From Bin5 sp965232575 (GTDB lineage: Bacteria > Chloroflexota > Anaerolineae > Caldilineales > Caldilineaceae): DNA of 64,000 nt. Below are positions 34,756-43,587 of this stretch, piece by piece. The stretch spans positions 62,001 through 126,000 of the forward strand of contig CBDDPZ010000009.1 of NCBI GenBank assembly GCA_965232575.1, given 5' to 3'. Below the pieces are notes generated by a model. It searched no databases. It had not been told where the DNA came from and was given only the letters and a program-made list of their open reading frames with translations. The translations under genes and the position numbers were made by a program. Every line of letters starts with the position of its first letter. Position 1 is the first letter of the stretch.

Positions 34756-35333
34756 CAGCTGGCTCGGGCAGGTCGATCAACAGTGTGAGAGCTTGTTTCC
34801 TGGATACATTCGCTAGCGGGAAAAACAGTAGATGCTTTCCAGTTCTTGAGCAGCATTTCAGTCGATTCAAAAGCCAGTTCTGCAGGGATATCATCTGAAC
34901 TGAACCACCCTGCATCCTGCGCGTCGTCGGCGACAAAGGGTATCTCCGGTGAATCGGATGGTTCCACTTGAAACGCCAACACGATTCCAATTCGTTCGCC
35001 TTCGTCACTGACCATGGGAAAAATTTTAAGCAACGCACCGATCTTGATGCGCAAACCGACCTCTTCCTGTAGCTCCCGCTGCAGCGCCTCCTGGGGCATC
35101 TCCCCGGCGTCCATGTAGCCGCCTGGCAGAGACCATTCCCCCTTCCCCGGGTCCACAGCCCGCTGAATCAACAGGACCCTGTCCTCATGCAGGACGAGGG
35201 CAATGACTGCAACTTTCGGATCGTGGAATTGGACGAATCCACACGCCGAGCAGACGGGCCGCAAGGCGTTGAATCGTACTTCTTCCACAACCGGACTGGC
35301 GCAAAAAGGGCAGTAACGAAAATTCCTGGTCAT
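34755..35333 (-). CDS. Nudix hydrolase with N-terminal zinc ribbon
   Basis: 192 residues. CPFCAS and CSACGF form a four-cysteine zinc ribbon as in NudC-type and related Nudix proteins. The Nudix box is complete: GYMDAGEMPQEALQRELQEE fits Gx5Ex7REUxEExGU, with VGL following. Substrates are nucleoside diphosphates linked to another moiety, such as NADH, ADP-ribose or a nucleotide sugar. Upstream of and coupled to the epimerase gene, which hints at a nucleotide-sugar substrate. The start is ATG 35333; a TATACT lies 7 nt before it. Confidence 0.9.
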   Translation of the reverse strand: MTRNFRYCPFCASPVVEEVRFNALRPVCSACGFVQFHDPKVAVIALVLHEDRVLLIQRAVDPGKGEWSLPGGYMDAGEMPQEALQRELQEEVGLRIKIGALLKIFPMVSDEGERIGIVLAFQVEPSDSPEIPFVADDAQDAGWFSSDDIPAELAFESTEMLLKNWKASTVFPASECIQETSSHTVDRPARAS

Positions 35334-35340
35334 TGTAGCA

Positions 35341-35346
35341 AGTATA
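35341..35346 (-). promoter_or_regulatory. -10 box (TATACT) immediately upstream of the Nudix gene
   Basis: On the minus strand TATACT ends 7 nt before the ATG at 35333, again implying a leaderless or nearly leaderless transcript. No good -35 box at 17 nt was found. A second TATACT on the plus strand (35368-35373) faces the radical SAM gene, so the two boxes are arranged divergently. Confidence 0.3.
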
Positions 35347-35406
35347 GCACCTGGTATGTGGAAGTGGTATACTGGAGCAACAATTGATGTCGGCCTCACT
35401 ACATCC

Positions 35407-36282
35407 ATGATTAAGCCAAAAACCTTGCTGCATGAGCGTCCTGCACGCGGCGCCCTGACCCGGACTGGTGGATTCTTGAAGGGATTCAGCCATACGCTCC
35501 AGCCGTACATCGGTTGCCGTTTCGGATGTAGCTACTGCTATGTGCGCCAGTCCAACGTCCATCGCTTTTTCAACGAGGGATTGGAATGGGGAAGCTACGT
35601 TTATCCCAGGACAGGAATTGCCGAACGACTGGAATTGGAGCTGGAAAGGCTGCATCGCCGTGGCGCCCTTAAGCAGTCCGCGATTTTCATGTCGTCGTCA
35701 ACGGATCCGTATCAGAGTGCCGAACGGACCTATCTACTGACTCGACACTGTCTCTCCGTGTTTGAGAAAATGCCTCCCGGCCTGCTCGTGATCCAGACGC
35801 GCGCCCCGCTCGCGGCTAGAGATTTCGACTTGATGGCATCGTTGGGGGAACGTTTCCTGCTTAACTTGACGATCGAGACGGATCGAGAAGATGTGCGTCG
35901 CATCCTGACCCCCCACTGTCCGTCGATTCGGCAGCGTCTGAATACTGTGCGCCAAGCCCGGGAACGCGGCATTACGACGCAGGTGACAGTGAGCCCATGC
36001 CTTCCATATTCCGGGGTGGAGGCTTTTGGAAGGCTTCTTCTCGAAGTTAGCGATCGGGTGATCGTGGACAGTTACGTTGCCGGCGACGGCGGCGGAGGCA
36101 AGCGAACTGCGCGCACCGCGATTCCGGATCTGTATGCCCGGTCAGGATGGGAAGACTGGCGATCACAAGAGGCGGCTATGACCCTGTACGACTGGTTGTG
36201 TCATCGCATCGGAAAGCGGGCGGGCTGGTCACAGGAGGGATTCACGCGCCAGGCCCGAAAGGTGACAGGCGAGTTCCGCTGA
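35407..36282 (+). CDS. Radical SAM protein, SplB-like
   Basis: 291 residues from ATG 35407; the frame is open from 35356, so the start is tentative. The radical SAM cluster is in GCRFGCSYCYV (CxxxCxxC, Cys37/41/44). FMSSSTDPYQSAERTYLLTR, LNLTIETDRED and VSPCLPYSG are typical of the COG1533 group that includes spore photoproduct lyase. Most non-sporulating members have unknown reactions. No spore genes are nearby, so DNA photoproduct repair should not be assumed. Divergent from the Nudix gene. Confidence 0.85.
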   Translation: MIKPKTLLHERPARGALTRTGGFLKGFSHTLQPYIGCRFGCSYCYVRQSNVHRFFNEGLEWGSYVYPRTGIAERLELELERLHRRGALKQSAIFMSSSTDPYQSAERTYLLTRHCLSVFEKMPPGLLVIQTRAPLAARDFDLMASLGERFLLNLTIETDREDVRRILTPHCPSIRQRLNTVRQARERGITTQVTVSPCLPYSGVEAFGRLLLEVSDRVIVDSYVAGDGGGGKRTARTAIPDLYARSGWEDWRSQEAAMTLYDWLCHRIGKRAGWSQEGFTRQARKVTGEFR

Positions 36283-36312
36283 CAGCAATCCCAAGGTGGT
36301 GAGGTAAATGAT

Positions 36313-37212
36313 ATGAATGCTGTTTTTGGAGGCATCGAGGCCGGAGGAACAAAGTTCGTCTGCGCAGTCGGAACCGGGCCCGATGATATCCAGGCCGAAA
36401 TCCGTCTGCCGACCGAGACGCCTGAAATTACCTTAGGCAGGGTCATCGACTTCTTTCGCGACCAGCAGGAGCGGCAAGAAATTGCTGCCATCGGTGTAGC
36501 GTCATTTGGGCCCGTTGACCCGGACCCCAACTCACCAACCTTCGGATACATCACCAATACGCCCAAACCAGGGTGGGCCAACACGCCGGTTGCACCGACG
36601 CTTAACGATGCGTTTGACATACCGATCGGCTTCGACACGGACGTCAATGTCGCCGCCTTGGGAGAGCACAGCTGGGGCTCGGCACGGGGGGTGGATACCT
36701 TTGTGTATCTGACAATCGGTACCGGCATCGGCGGAGGAGGTATGGTGGATGGCAAGCTGATGCATGGCCTGATCCACCCGGAGATGGGCCACATCGCAAT
36801 TCCGCATGACTGGGAACGTGACCCCTTTGCCGGTACCTGCCCATTTCACGGTGACTGTTGGGAAGGCCTGGCCAACGGCCCCGCCCTTGAATCACGCTGG
36901 GGCCAGCCAGGCGAACTTATTCCTCCCGCTCACGAGGCCTGGGCGCTGGAGGCGCACTATCTCGCCCTGGGCGTCACCAGCATTATGATGATCATGTCTC
37001 CACAGCTTGTCGTGATGGGTGGCGGAGTCATGGAGCAGACGCATATCTTTCCACGCATCCACCAGGAAGTGAAGTCCCAGCTGAATGGTTACATTCAGAG
37101 TCCGACGGTATTGGACGGGTTGGACAGCTATATCGTTCCGCCCTCTCTGGGAGGACGCTCTGGCGTGCTGGGCGCGATAGCCTTGGCCAGGCGAGCCCTC
37201 CGGGACTCTTAA
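36313..37212 (+). CDS. ROK-family sugar kinase (fructokinase-like)
   Basis: 299 residues. GGIEAGGTKFVCAVG is the N-terminal phosphate-binding motif, TIGTGIGGGGMVDGKLMHG the ROK signature, and GHIAIP ... CPFHGDCWEGLANGPA the zinc-binding His/Cys set. MNPxxxGGGV-like PQLVVMGGGVM follows. It phosphorylates a hexose, probably fructose or a related sugar, with ATP. galT begins 48 nt downstream on the same strand, and no galK is present, so the kinase may supply a sugar phosphate for that branch (inference). AAGGTGGTGAGG upstream serves as ribosome site. Confidence 0.92.
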   Translation: MNAVFGGIEAGGTKFVCAVGTGPDDIQAEIRLPTETPEITLGRVIDFFRDQQERQEIAAIGVASFGPVDPDPNSPTFGYITNTPKPGWANTPVAPTLNDAFDIPIGFDTDVNVAALGEHSWGSARGVDTFVYLTIGTGIGGGGMVDGKLMHGLIHPEMGHIAIPHDWERDPFAGTCPFHGDCWEGLANGPALESRWGQPGELIPPAHEAWALEAHYLALGVTSIMMIMSPQLVVMGGGVMEQTHIFPRIHQEVKSQLNGYIQSPTVLDGLDSYIVPPSLGGRSGVLGAIALARRALRDS

Positions 37213-37259
37213 ACTGATATGATCTCTTTGAGACGATCACGTCCAATTCCCTGCACTGT

Positions 37260-38312
37260 ATGACCGTCCCCTTCGACCCCACTGAGCATCCTCACCGACG
37301 CCGAAATCTGCTTACCGGAGAGTGGGTTCTTGTCTCTCCCCATCGAATGAAGCGGCCTTGGCAAGGTCAGACGGAGACTGCGCCGTCCCGATCAAGACCA
37401 AAATATGACCCTTCCTGCTATCTCTGCCCTGGCAACGAACGGGCTGGCGGAAAGGTCAATCCGGCCTACACGCACACCTTTGTCTTCGACAACGATTTTG
37501 CCGCGCTGCGCGCTGATTCGCCGAGTGGGACGATTCAGAATGGCCCGTTCTTTCAGTCTCAGGCCGAAACGGGAATCTGCCGCGTCGTCTGTTTCAGCCC
37601 TCGGCACGATCTGACACTGGCTCGTATGGATCTGCCGGACATTCGACGCGTGGTGGATGTGTGGACGGAACAGGTGGAAGAGTTGAGCCGGGACGAGCGG
37701 ATCGGTTATGTTCAACTTTTCGAGAATCGGGGCGCTATGATGGGCAGTTCAAATCCGCATCCGCATGGGCAGGTATGGACGACCCGCCACATACCGACAG
37801 AGCCGGTCAAGGAAGACCGGGCGCAAAGGGCCTACTTTGAGCGCGAAGGGGCGCCCCTGCTGGTAGACTATCTTTCCGCCGAGCTGACGGCAGGGGAGAG
37901 GGTTGTCGTGGAAAACAGGGACTGGGCTGCAGTCGTGCCTTTCTGGGCCGTCTGGCCTTTCGAAACACTTCTATTGCCTCGGAGCCATCGCCAGCACTTG
38001 ACGGACCTTGCCCCAGCAGAGCGAGACTCCCTAGCCGATCTCCTTAGACGCCTGCTGATCCGCTATGATAATCTCTTCGAGACCAGCTTTCCCTATTCGA
38101 TGGGCTGGCACGGAAAGCCGGCCTCGGCAAGCGATCATACACATTGGCAACTTCACGCTCACTTCTACCCGCCCCTATTGCGCTCGGCTACCATCAGGAA
38201 ATTCATGGTCGGTTACGAAATGCTGGCGACCCCTCAGCGCGACCTCACCGCCGAGCAGGCTGCGCAACGCCTGAGAATGCAGAGCGAAACGCACTACCTG
38301 GACCGCGAATGA
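37260..38312 (+). CDS. galT: Galactose-1-phosphate uridylyltransferase
   Basis: 350 residues of the class I GalT type. The catalytic HPH motif is in GSSNPHPHGQVWTT, preceded by FENRGAMMG. The N-terminal RRNLLTGEWVLVSPHRMKRP and the zinc-associated CYLCPGNERAGG, and late HTHWQLHAHFYPPLLRS, are all standard. It exchanges UMP between UDP-glucose and galactose-1-phosphate in the Leloir pathway. Only the partner ROK kinase and an epimerase-like gene (33607-34755) are near. Its last 19 nt overlap the end of the convergent fumarase beta gene. Confidence 0.95.
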   Translation: MTVPFDPTEHPHRRRNLLTGEWVLVSPHRMKRPWQGQTETAPSRSRPKYDPSCYLCPGNERAGGKVNPAYTHTFVFDNDFAALRADSPSGTIQNGPFFQSQAETGICRVVCFSPRHDLTLARMDLPDIRRVVDVWTEQVEELSRDERIGYVQLFENRGAMMGSSNPHPHGQVWTTRHIPTEPVKEDRAQRAYFEREGAPLLVDYLSAELTAGERVVVENRDWAAVVPFWAVWPFETLLLPRSHRQHLTDLAPAERDSLADLLRRLLIRYDNLFETSFPYSMGWHGKPASASDHTHWQLHAHFYPPLLRSATIRKFMVGYEMLATPQRDLTAEQAAQRLRMQSETHYLDRE

Positions 38313-38869
38313 CTTTCACCGTCGCTGCGATACGCTTCTCTTGCAGCCTGATAGGCGTCCCCGCCGTGGCAATCGTTAATCACGTATAGAGGAAACTCTT
38401 CCACCTCCAGTTCACGAATCGCTTCACTCATCAGATCGGGATAAGCAAGTATGCGACTGCTGCGGATCTGGCGGGCAAGCAGGGCGGCAGCCCCCCCGAC
38501 AGCGCCGAAATAGACCGCCCGATGACGCACGAGCGCCTGTTTTACTTCCTCTGAACGACTTCCCTTACCAATGAGTCCGGCTAAGCCTCGTTCCAGAAGA
38601 GGCAATGTATAGGGGTCCATGCGACCGCTTGTCGTTGGCCCGGCCGGACCGATGACCGCGCCCTGTTTGGCGGGGGCCGGCCCTACGTAGTAAATGACCT
38701 GGCCCGACAGAGGTAGAGGCAACGCCTCGCCCCGCTCCATTGCCGCGACCAGCCGCTGGTGCGCCGCGTCCCTGGCGGCGTATATCTTGCCCGTCATGAC
38801 TACCTGCTCACCTGCTTGTAAGGACTTCACCGTGGCCTCGTCAAGAGGCGCCAGGACTGTTCTTGCCAT
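38294..38869 (-). CDS. Class I fumarase/L-tartrate dehydratase, beta subunit
   Basis: 191 residues corresponding to the C-terminal domain of class I fumarases. GKIYAARDAAHQRL, IYYVGPAPAKQGAVIGPAGP, TTSGRMD and VYFGAVGGAAALLARQI are characteristic. With the alpha subunit it would hydrate fumarate or dehydrate a related hydroxy-dicarboxylate. The ATG at 38869 overlaps the alpha stop (TAATG). Convergent with galT with a 19-nt overlap. Tartrate versus fumarate specificity cannot be decided here. Confidence 0.92.
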   Translation of the reverse strand: MARTVLAPLDEATVKSLQAGEQVVMTGKIYAARDAAHQRLVAAMERGEALPLPLSGQVIYYVGPAPAKQGAVIGPAGPTTSGRMDPYTLPLLERGLAGLIGKGSRSEEVKQALVRHRAVYFGAVGGAAALLARQIRSSRILAYPDLMSEAIRELEVEEFPLYVINDCHGGDAYQAAREAYRSDGESHSRSR

Positions 38870-39705
38870 TACAACGCCAAAGTTGCGCGCCGCGGCGCAG
38901 AGCAATTTAGGTTCACAGCCGCGGGCAATGCGGCGATGTGCGTCGCCAGGACTTCGACATGGACGGCCAGCGCAGTAACAACGCCGCCCAGCCCTTGCGG
39001 TCCGATGCCGAGTCCGTTGATGGCATCGAGCAGTTCGCCCTCGAGTCGTGCAACATGCGGTTCTGGACTTACACTGCCAATCGGACGCAGCAGGGCTTTC
39101 TTTGCGGCTATGCCCACAGTGTCAAGTGAGCCTCCAATGCCGACACCCACGATCAGGGGCGGGCAAGCGTTTGGTCCGGCCTTTTCGATTGTATCAAGCA
39201 CAAACTGTTGCACGCCTTCTTCGCCAACGGACGGTGGAAACATCTGGACCCGGCTCATGAGTTCCGCCCCGAAGCCCTTCTGCAGCGCGCTGATGCGCAG
39301 CTCATCTCCCGCAACGATCTCCCAGTGAATCAGCGCGGGCGTGTTGTCGCCAGAGTTGACTCGCAGCAACGGGTCGTTTACAACCGATTTTCGCAGGTCG
39401 GAATAGGCATCGCGGGTTGCATCCTGCAACGCCGCGTCTATCTCTCCCCCACTGAAATGCACCTCCTGGCCGACTTCGACAAACAGAATCGCCATACCCG
39501 TATCCTGGCAAGTGGGTATCGTCTCGGCTTTCGCGTAGGCGGCGTTCTCCAGCAGGAGTTCAATGACCCCCTGGCCGGTCGGCGAATGTTCCTGACGGCG
39601 TGCCGTGCGCATCGCCTCCAGATAGTCATCGGGCAAGCTGTGCGCGGCATGGCGCAGGAGTTCACCGACTGCCTGTCTCACATCACGGACATCGATTGTT
39701 CGCAA
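38869..39705 (-). CDS. Class I fumarase/L-tartrate dehydratase, alpha subunit
   Basis: 278 residues. Cysteines that can hold the [4Fe-4S] cluster are in IPTCQDTGMAILF, GPNACPPLIVGVGIGG and VNLNCSAPR. LRVNSGDNTPALIHWEIV is also typical. Cluster enzymes of this two-subunit kind are oxygen-sensitive and common in anaerobes and in many Chloroflexota. Transcribed with, and coupled to, the beta subunit. Upstream neighbour is the duplicated lipoprotein gene, transcribed in the opposite part of the cluster with about 106 nt between. Confidence 0.92.
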   Translation of the reverse strand: MRTIDVRDVRQAVGELLRHAAHSLPDDYLEAMRTARRQEHSPTGQGVIELLLENAAYAKAETIPTCQDTGMAILFVEVGQEVHFSGGEIDAALQDATRDAYSDLRKSVVNDPLLRVNSGDNTPALIHWEIVAGDELRISALQKGFGAELMSRVQMFPPSVGEEGVQQFVLDTIEKAGPNACPPLIVGVGIGGSLDTVGIAAKKALLRPIGSVSPEPHVARLEGELLDAINGLGIGPQGLGGVVTALAVHVEVLATHIAALPAAVNLNCSAPRRATLAL

Positions 39706-39797
39706 GGCTTTTGTCCCCTTCTATTCGAGAAAAAGAGCAACGGCAGGGGCCAGGGGAAACTGTAGGAGCGAGGGACCAGGGGCGAGAACGGCAGTTA

Positions 39798-39823
39798 CTA
39801 ACCCCTAACCCCTAATCCCTGAC
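39798..39823 (+). repeat. Heptamer array CTAACCC
   Basis: CTAACCC (39798-39804), CTAACCC (39805-39811), CTAATCC (39812-39818), then partial CTGAC. The TAG stop of the minus-strand lipoprotein gene lies inside it (39812-39814). Compare the GACCACT heptamers at 16444-16464. Confidence 0.6.
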
Positions 39824-42184
39824 TTTCCATTCCTTAAATGCGACAGTCAATTCGGCAAAGCGGGCGTCCCCGGGGGCCAATTCCGTCGCCCTCTCCAATC
39901 CTGAAAGGACGGCCGGATCGTCGCTGTTAAGCAGAAACCGTCCCCAAGCAACCAGGGCATGAATATCCGCTCTTTCGGGCTGAACGATTTGCGCGCTACC
40001 TCCGTGCTGGACTAACAGGTGGCCAACCGTCTGTTCGAATCCAAAGGCTGCTGAACCGGCAGGAATCGGAGTATCGCTGAACAAGCTCGAAGGTTCCATT
40101 GACCACAAGACCTCAAAGGAAAAGTCCCAGTCGCCGGCAAACACGTGGCTAAGAAGCGGGAATGGACTGACAAGCGCAAGCTGGCGGCTCACTTCAAGAT
40201 GGTGGCGTATCCAGAGGGCGTTCCAATTGACTGTCGGATCGGACGGCGCCGCGATTTCGGCGCGCGCTATCTCGTCGAGCGCGTCTGCGTACAGGCCCGC
40301 TTCGGCCAGCGCCAAGGCATGGTTGTTTATGGCGCGCACGTGGAGGGGCCGGTCTTCCGGCAACAACCTGGGGGCGGCCTCGGCCAGTTTCTCACCGTCC
40401 CAGTGGAAAAAGCGGGCCATGTAGCGCTGCAGGCCGCAGGCGTAACAGAATATGTACGGATCGCTGTTGTTCAGCAGAAAATCCGGCTGGCCGTCGCTGT
40501 TCAGGTCCGTCACCGATCCGGCGTCGGGGATACTGTTGAAGCTGCTGATGACGAGCGACAAGGCCTGACTGTCCCAGCGCAAGACCTCGAGACAACCGCC
40601 GTGCGCCCCGGCCCCGCCCTGCACGGTCAGCCACAGGCCGACAGGTTCTATGGCGACTTGCTTGAGCGCGTGTTCGTCCAGGTAGTTGACACAGGCGAGC
40701 TCTGCACGGCCCAACTCGAACCAGCCGCTTTGCCGGGCTTCGTGGATCGACACCGTGTGCAACGCGGCGGGACTCAGGGGCGGAAGCCCAAAGGTAAAGG
40801 CGGCGACCAGGGCCGCCTCCCCCGCCGCCTTCAGTTGCTTTACTGCCACGCCTCGCGACGCGTCCTGTGTCGACCCATATTCAGCGGCAAGCTGGCTCTG
40901 AAGCGCCTGTGCGCTTGGTCGTGGCGCGGCAGTCGCGGCGGCCGAGACTGTGCCGGTCCGCCCGGCGAAGGCCTGCGCCAGTTCCGCGTATCGTTGGTCA
41001 GCCGTCGCGAGAGCTGCCGCCCGTTGCAAGCCCGACTTCACCGCTGGGTCATTGGGATCGATCAGAAAGCGTCCCCACGCGCCCAAAGCGTGAACGGACG
41101 CCCGTTCCGGCTGCAGCGCCAAAACGGTGTCGGCGTATTGGGCCAGGAGGGCGCCTACGATGCGCTCGAACCCGGCAGCCGCTGAGTCTGTTGGGACCGG
41201 CGAGTCGCTGACAAGGGCCGCCGGGCCCGCCTCCCACAGGGCATCGAACGCCGTTTCCCAGTCGCCGGCGAACACGTGGCTCAACAAGGGATAGCGGCTC
41301 GCTGACGCCTCTTCCCGGCTGGCCTCAAGGTGGTGACGGATCCAGACCGCATTCCAGGCGACTGTGGCGTTTTCGGGCGCGAGGGCCTCTGCCCGTTCGA
41401 TCTGTTCCAGGGCGTCGGCGAACAGGCTGGCGGCCGCCAGCGCCGCGGCGCGATCGTTGAGGGTCCGCAGCTCGGGGGGCTGATCGTCGGCCAGGGGGGT
41501 TGGCGTCACCTCCACCAGCGCCTGTCCGTCCCAATAGAAGAGCTGGGCCCAGTACTGCCGCACGCCGCAGGCATAGCAGAAGATGTAGGGATCGCTGTTG
41601 TTCAGCAGCAGGTCCATCCGTCCGTCTTCGTTCAGGTCCGCGATTGAACCGGCGTCCGGACCGCTGCTGAAACCGCTGATAATCACGGTCAGTTCTTCGC
41701 CGTCCCAGCGCAGCAGTTCGAGACAGCCGCTGTGAGCGCCAACGCCGCCGGCAACCGTCAGCCACAGGTTTACGGCGTCCATGCGCACCTGTTCGACTGA
41801 GAACGCATCCAGGTATTCGGCGCACTCCAATTCCACGCGCCCTAAAGCCTTCCAGCCTTCCGGCAAGGCGGCATGGATCGAAACTTTTTGTCTGAAAGAG
41901 GGGTTGTCTGGGGGAAATCCGTGGGTGTGGGCAACAAAGAGAATATCTTCACCGTCAGCGGTCAAGACGGGTTGCACCGAAACAAGCGGTCCTCTGTCCT
42001 GAACTAAGCTGTATTCAGCGGCAAGTTGGTTCGCCAACTCCACCAGATCGGCCGCTTCCGTTGACCGAACCGAAACTGTTGGCGTTGCCGAAACGGGCCA
42101 CATAACAGGCTGGGCACAGCCGCTTAGCAAGAGCGTCAGCGAGAGTGTCAAAGAGAATACGCGCCGCAGGGGGGGCAGTGGCAT
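39812..42184 (-). CDS. Lipoprotein with a ~375-residue internal duplication
   Basis: 790 residues from ATG 42184 (GGAG upstream; a TTG five codons earlier is less likely). A signal ends in a lipobox LLSGC (Cys23). Residues about 45-422 and 425-790 are two copies of one unit: LAAEYSLVQD/LAAEYGSTQD, then an EF-hand-like DLNEDGRMDLLLNN/DLNSDGQPDFLLNN, then a shared DPYIFCYACG, and a helical part SHVFAGDW resembling TPR. The D-x-N-x-D-G-x-x-D loops look like the calcium-binding FG-GAP/dockerin type. I know no named family for the full unit. Probably a surface-exposed binding protein. Confidence 0.8.
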   Translation of the reverse strand: MPLPPLRRVFSLTLSLTLLLSGCAQPVMWPVSATPTVSVRSTEAADLVELANQLAAEYSLVQDRGPLVSVQPVLTADGEDILFVAHTHGFPPDNPSFRQKVSIHAALPEGWKALGRVELECAEYLDAFSVEQVRMDAVNLWLTVAGGVGAHSGCLELLRWDGEELTVIISGFSSGPDAGSIADLNEDGRMDLLLNNSDPYIFCYACGVRQYWAQLFYWDGQALVEVTPTPLADDQPPELRTLNDRAAALAAASLFADALEQIERAEALAPENATVAWNAVWIRHHLEASREEASASRYPLLSHVFAGDWETAFDALWEAGPAALVSDSPVPTDSAAAGFERIVGALLAQYADTVLALQPERASVHALGAWGRFLIDPNDPAVKSGLQRAAALATADQRYAELAQAFAGRTGTVSAAATAAPRPSAQALQSQLAAEYGSTQDASRGVAVKQLKAAGEAALVAAFTFGLPPLSPAALHTVSIHEARQSGWFELGRAELACVNYLDEHALKQVAIEPVGLWLTVQGGAGAHGGCLEVLRWDSQALSLVISSFNSIPDAGSVTDLNSDGQPDFLLNNSDPYIFCYACGLQRYMARFFHWDGEKLAEAAPRLLPEDRPLHVRAINNHALALAEAGLYADALDEIARAEIAAPSDPTVNWNALWIRHHLEVSRQLALVSPFPLLSHVFAGDWDFSFEVLWSMEPSSLFSDTPIPAGSAAFGFEQTVGHLLVQHGGSAQIVQPERADIHALVAWGRFLLNSDDPAVLSGLERATELAPGDARFAELTVAFKEWKVRD

Positions 42185-42361
42185 TGTATGCTCCTTCAAA
42201 CAGCCTAAAGGATGCCGGTTTTTCTACTAGTGCGGAAGACCGAGCCAACTCTCCAATACAAGAAATCAGGGCAAAATATGCTTACGCCCGCGCTCAATAA
42301 CTGCCGGTTTCCCAGACGTGCCGTCGTAGAATAACCGCTCGTCAAAGTTCGGACGGTAGTC

Positions 42362-42659
42362 CTACCGGAATCGCCGCCACCCTTTCTTCATTCGGCGGCG
42401 GATTACCTCCACCGGCACATCGCGGACATTCTGTGCAACTCGTTCGATTTCCATCTCTGGTGTCGTGAGTCGAATGAAGTGGTGCGAGACGGAGCGGTCT
42501 GCGCCCGCCAATGCAGGGCTCTGCGCCGTGGATCCGCTCGCCGAGCGTCGTCTCGAGGGCGATCCTGACGCCTGCGCTGACTATATCACGAAATTTGCGC
42601 AGCACAAAGTGGCCCGGCGGGGGGAACAAGTGCCTATTGCCTGTCGTCGAACCATACAA
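42362..42659 (-). pseudogene. Remnant of a zeta-toxin-like P-loop kinase
   Basis: Two frames on the minus strand give consecutive parts of one family. From 42659 to about 42520 the frame reads FRDIVSAGVRIALETTLGER, the FAFETTLSGR region of zeta-toxin/COG4185 kinases. Then, in another frame down to a TAG at 42362-42364, it reads FIRLTTPEMEIERVAQNV and DVPVEVIRRRMKKG, their C-terminal motif. The P-loop half is missing. A frameshift and a 5' deletion have thus destroyed the gene. It fills part of the 512-nt gap between the lipoprotein and GNAT genes; 42185-42340 holds nothing I recognise. Confidence 0.6.
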
Positions 42660-42696
42660 TTACGGAATCAAGATCGGTCAAAGGTCTGTTCGACTG

Positions 42697-43491
42697 ATGA
42701 AAAAACGCGACCTGATCGAAGCTCTGCGTCTAAATTACATCGAGTATTTCAGCCTCTTTCACGGCCAGCATGGTATCCGCGTTCATGTCGACCAGGAGAC
42801 CGCCTGGATTATCGCCAACGGCCCGCCGGGAAACCACATATTGCGCGCTAACTTTCCTGCTGCAGTCCTTGAAGAACGGATCGATGCCCTGCTTACCAGG
42901 ATCAGCAGTCGGACGGGAGGGATTCGTTGGCTGCTCTTTCCCGAAGACCGCCCCAGGGATCTGCGCGACCGGCTTAAACAGAGAGGTCTGTCAACGGGAC
43001 GTGGCGACCTTTGGATGTTCCGGCAGTTGCAGCAACTTCCAAAGAGCGGGCCTCCATCCTCCCTTCGCATCTCTCCCGTCCGGGACAAGCCTGGGCTGCG
43101 CGCCTGGTGGACCGCTTCGGCCCTCGGCTTCGGCACGACCCAGCGCGCCGCCCAACCCTGGTACGATGCCCACCGTCGTCATGGTTTCGGCCGGAAAGCC
43201 CTTGTCACCAACTTCATCGGACAAATTGATCAGACGGCAGTGACGACGGCCACCCTTATCCTTGCCGGCGGCATTGCAGGAATCTACGATGTCTCTACGC
43301 TTCTGCCCTATCGAGGCAAAGGCTTCGCCAGCGCGCTCGTCATCCATCTGCTGGAGCAAGCCAGGAATCACGGGATTTCCCACGCGGGACTACAAACGGG
43401 GGACGCGGAACAGTTCTACCAAAGCCTGGGTTTTGAAACTGGCTTCCAGGAAGAGGAGTTCTTCTGGGCGGCAGACGAGGCCGACGCGTAA
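42697..43491 (+). CDS. GNAT-family N-acetyltransferase
   Basis: 264 residues from ATG 42697. The acetyl-CoA site is in YDVSTLLPYRGKGFASALVI, followed by HAGLQTGDAEQFYQSLGFET, the usual end of the fold. The N-terminal half (LRLNYIEYFSLF ...) is a domain of the kind found in FR47-like two-part acetyltransferases. The frame is open further upstream, but that part overlaps the zeta-toxin-like remnant and lacks family features. Substrate unknown. MATE gene follows 96 nt later. Confidence 0.82.
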   Translation: MKKRDLIEALRLNYIEYFSLFHGQHGIRVHVDQETAWIIANGPPGNHILRANFPAAVLEERIDALLTRISSRTGGIRWLLFPEDRPRDLRDRLKQRGLSTGRGDLWMFRQLQQLPKSGPPSSLRISPVRDKPGLRAWWTASALGFGTTQRAAQPWYDAHRRHGFGRKALVTNFIGQIDQTAVTTATLILAGGIAGIYDVSTLLPYRGKGFASALVIHLLEQARNHGISHAGLQTGDAEQFYQSLGFETGFQEEEFFWAADEADA

Positions 43492-43587
43492 CGACGAACG
43501 GAGTCGCCCAAAAATGCGGACATGCCGACAGTCTGATACACTGAAGCCCATTGTCTGGTCGACCCACGCCTGAAGAGGAGCATCGAA

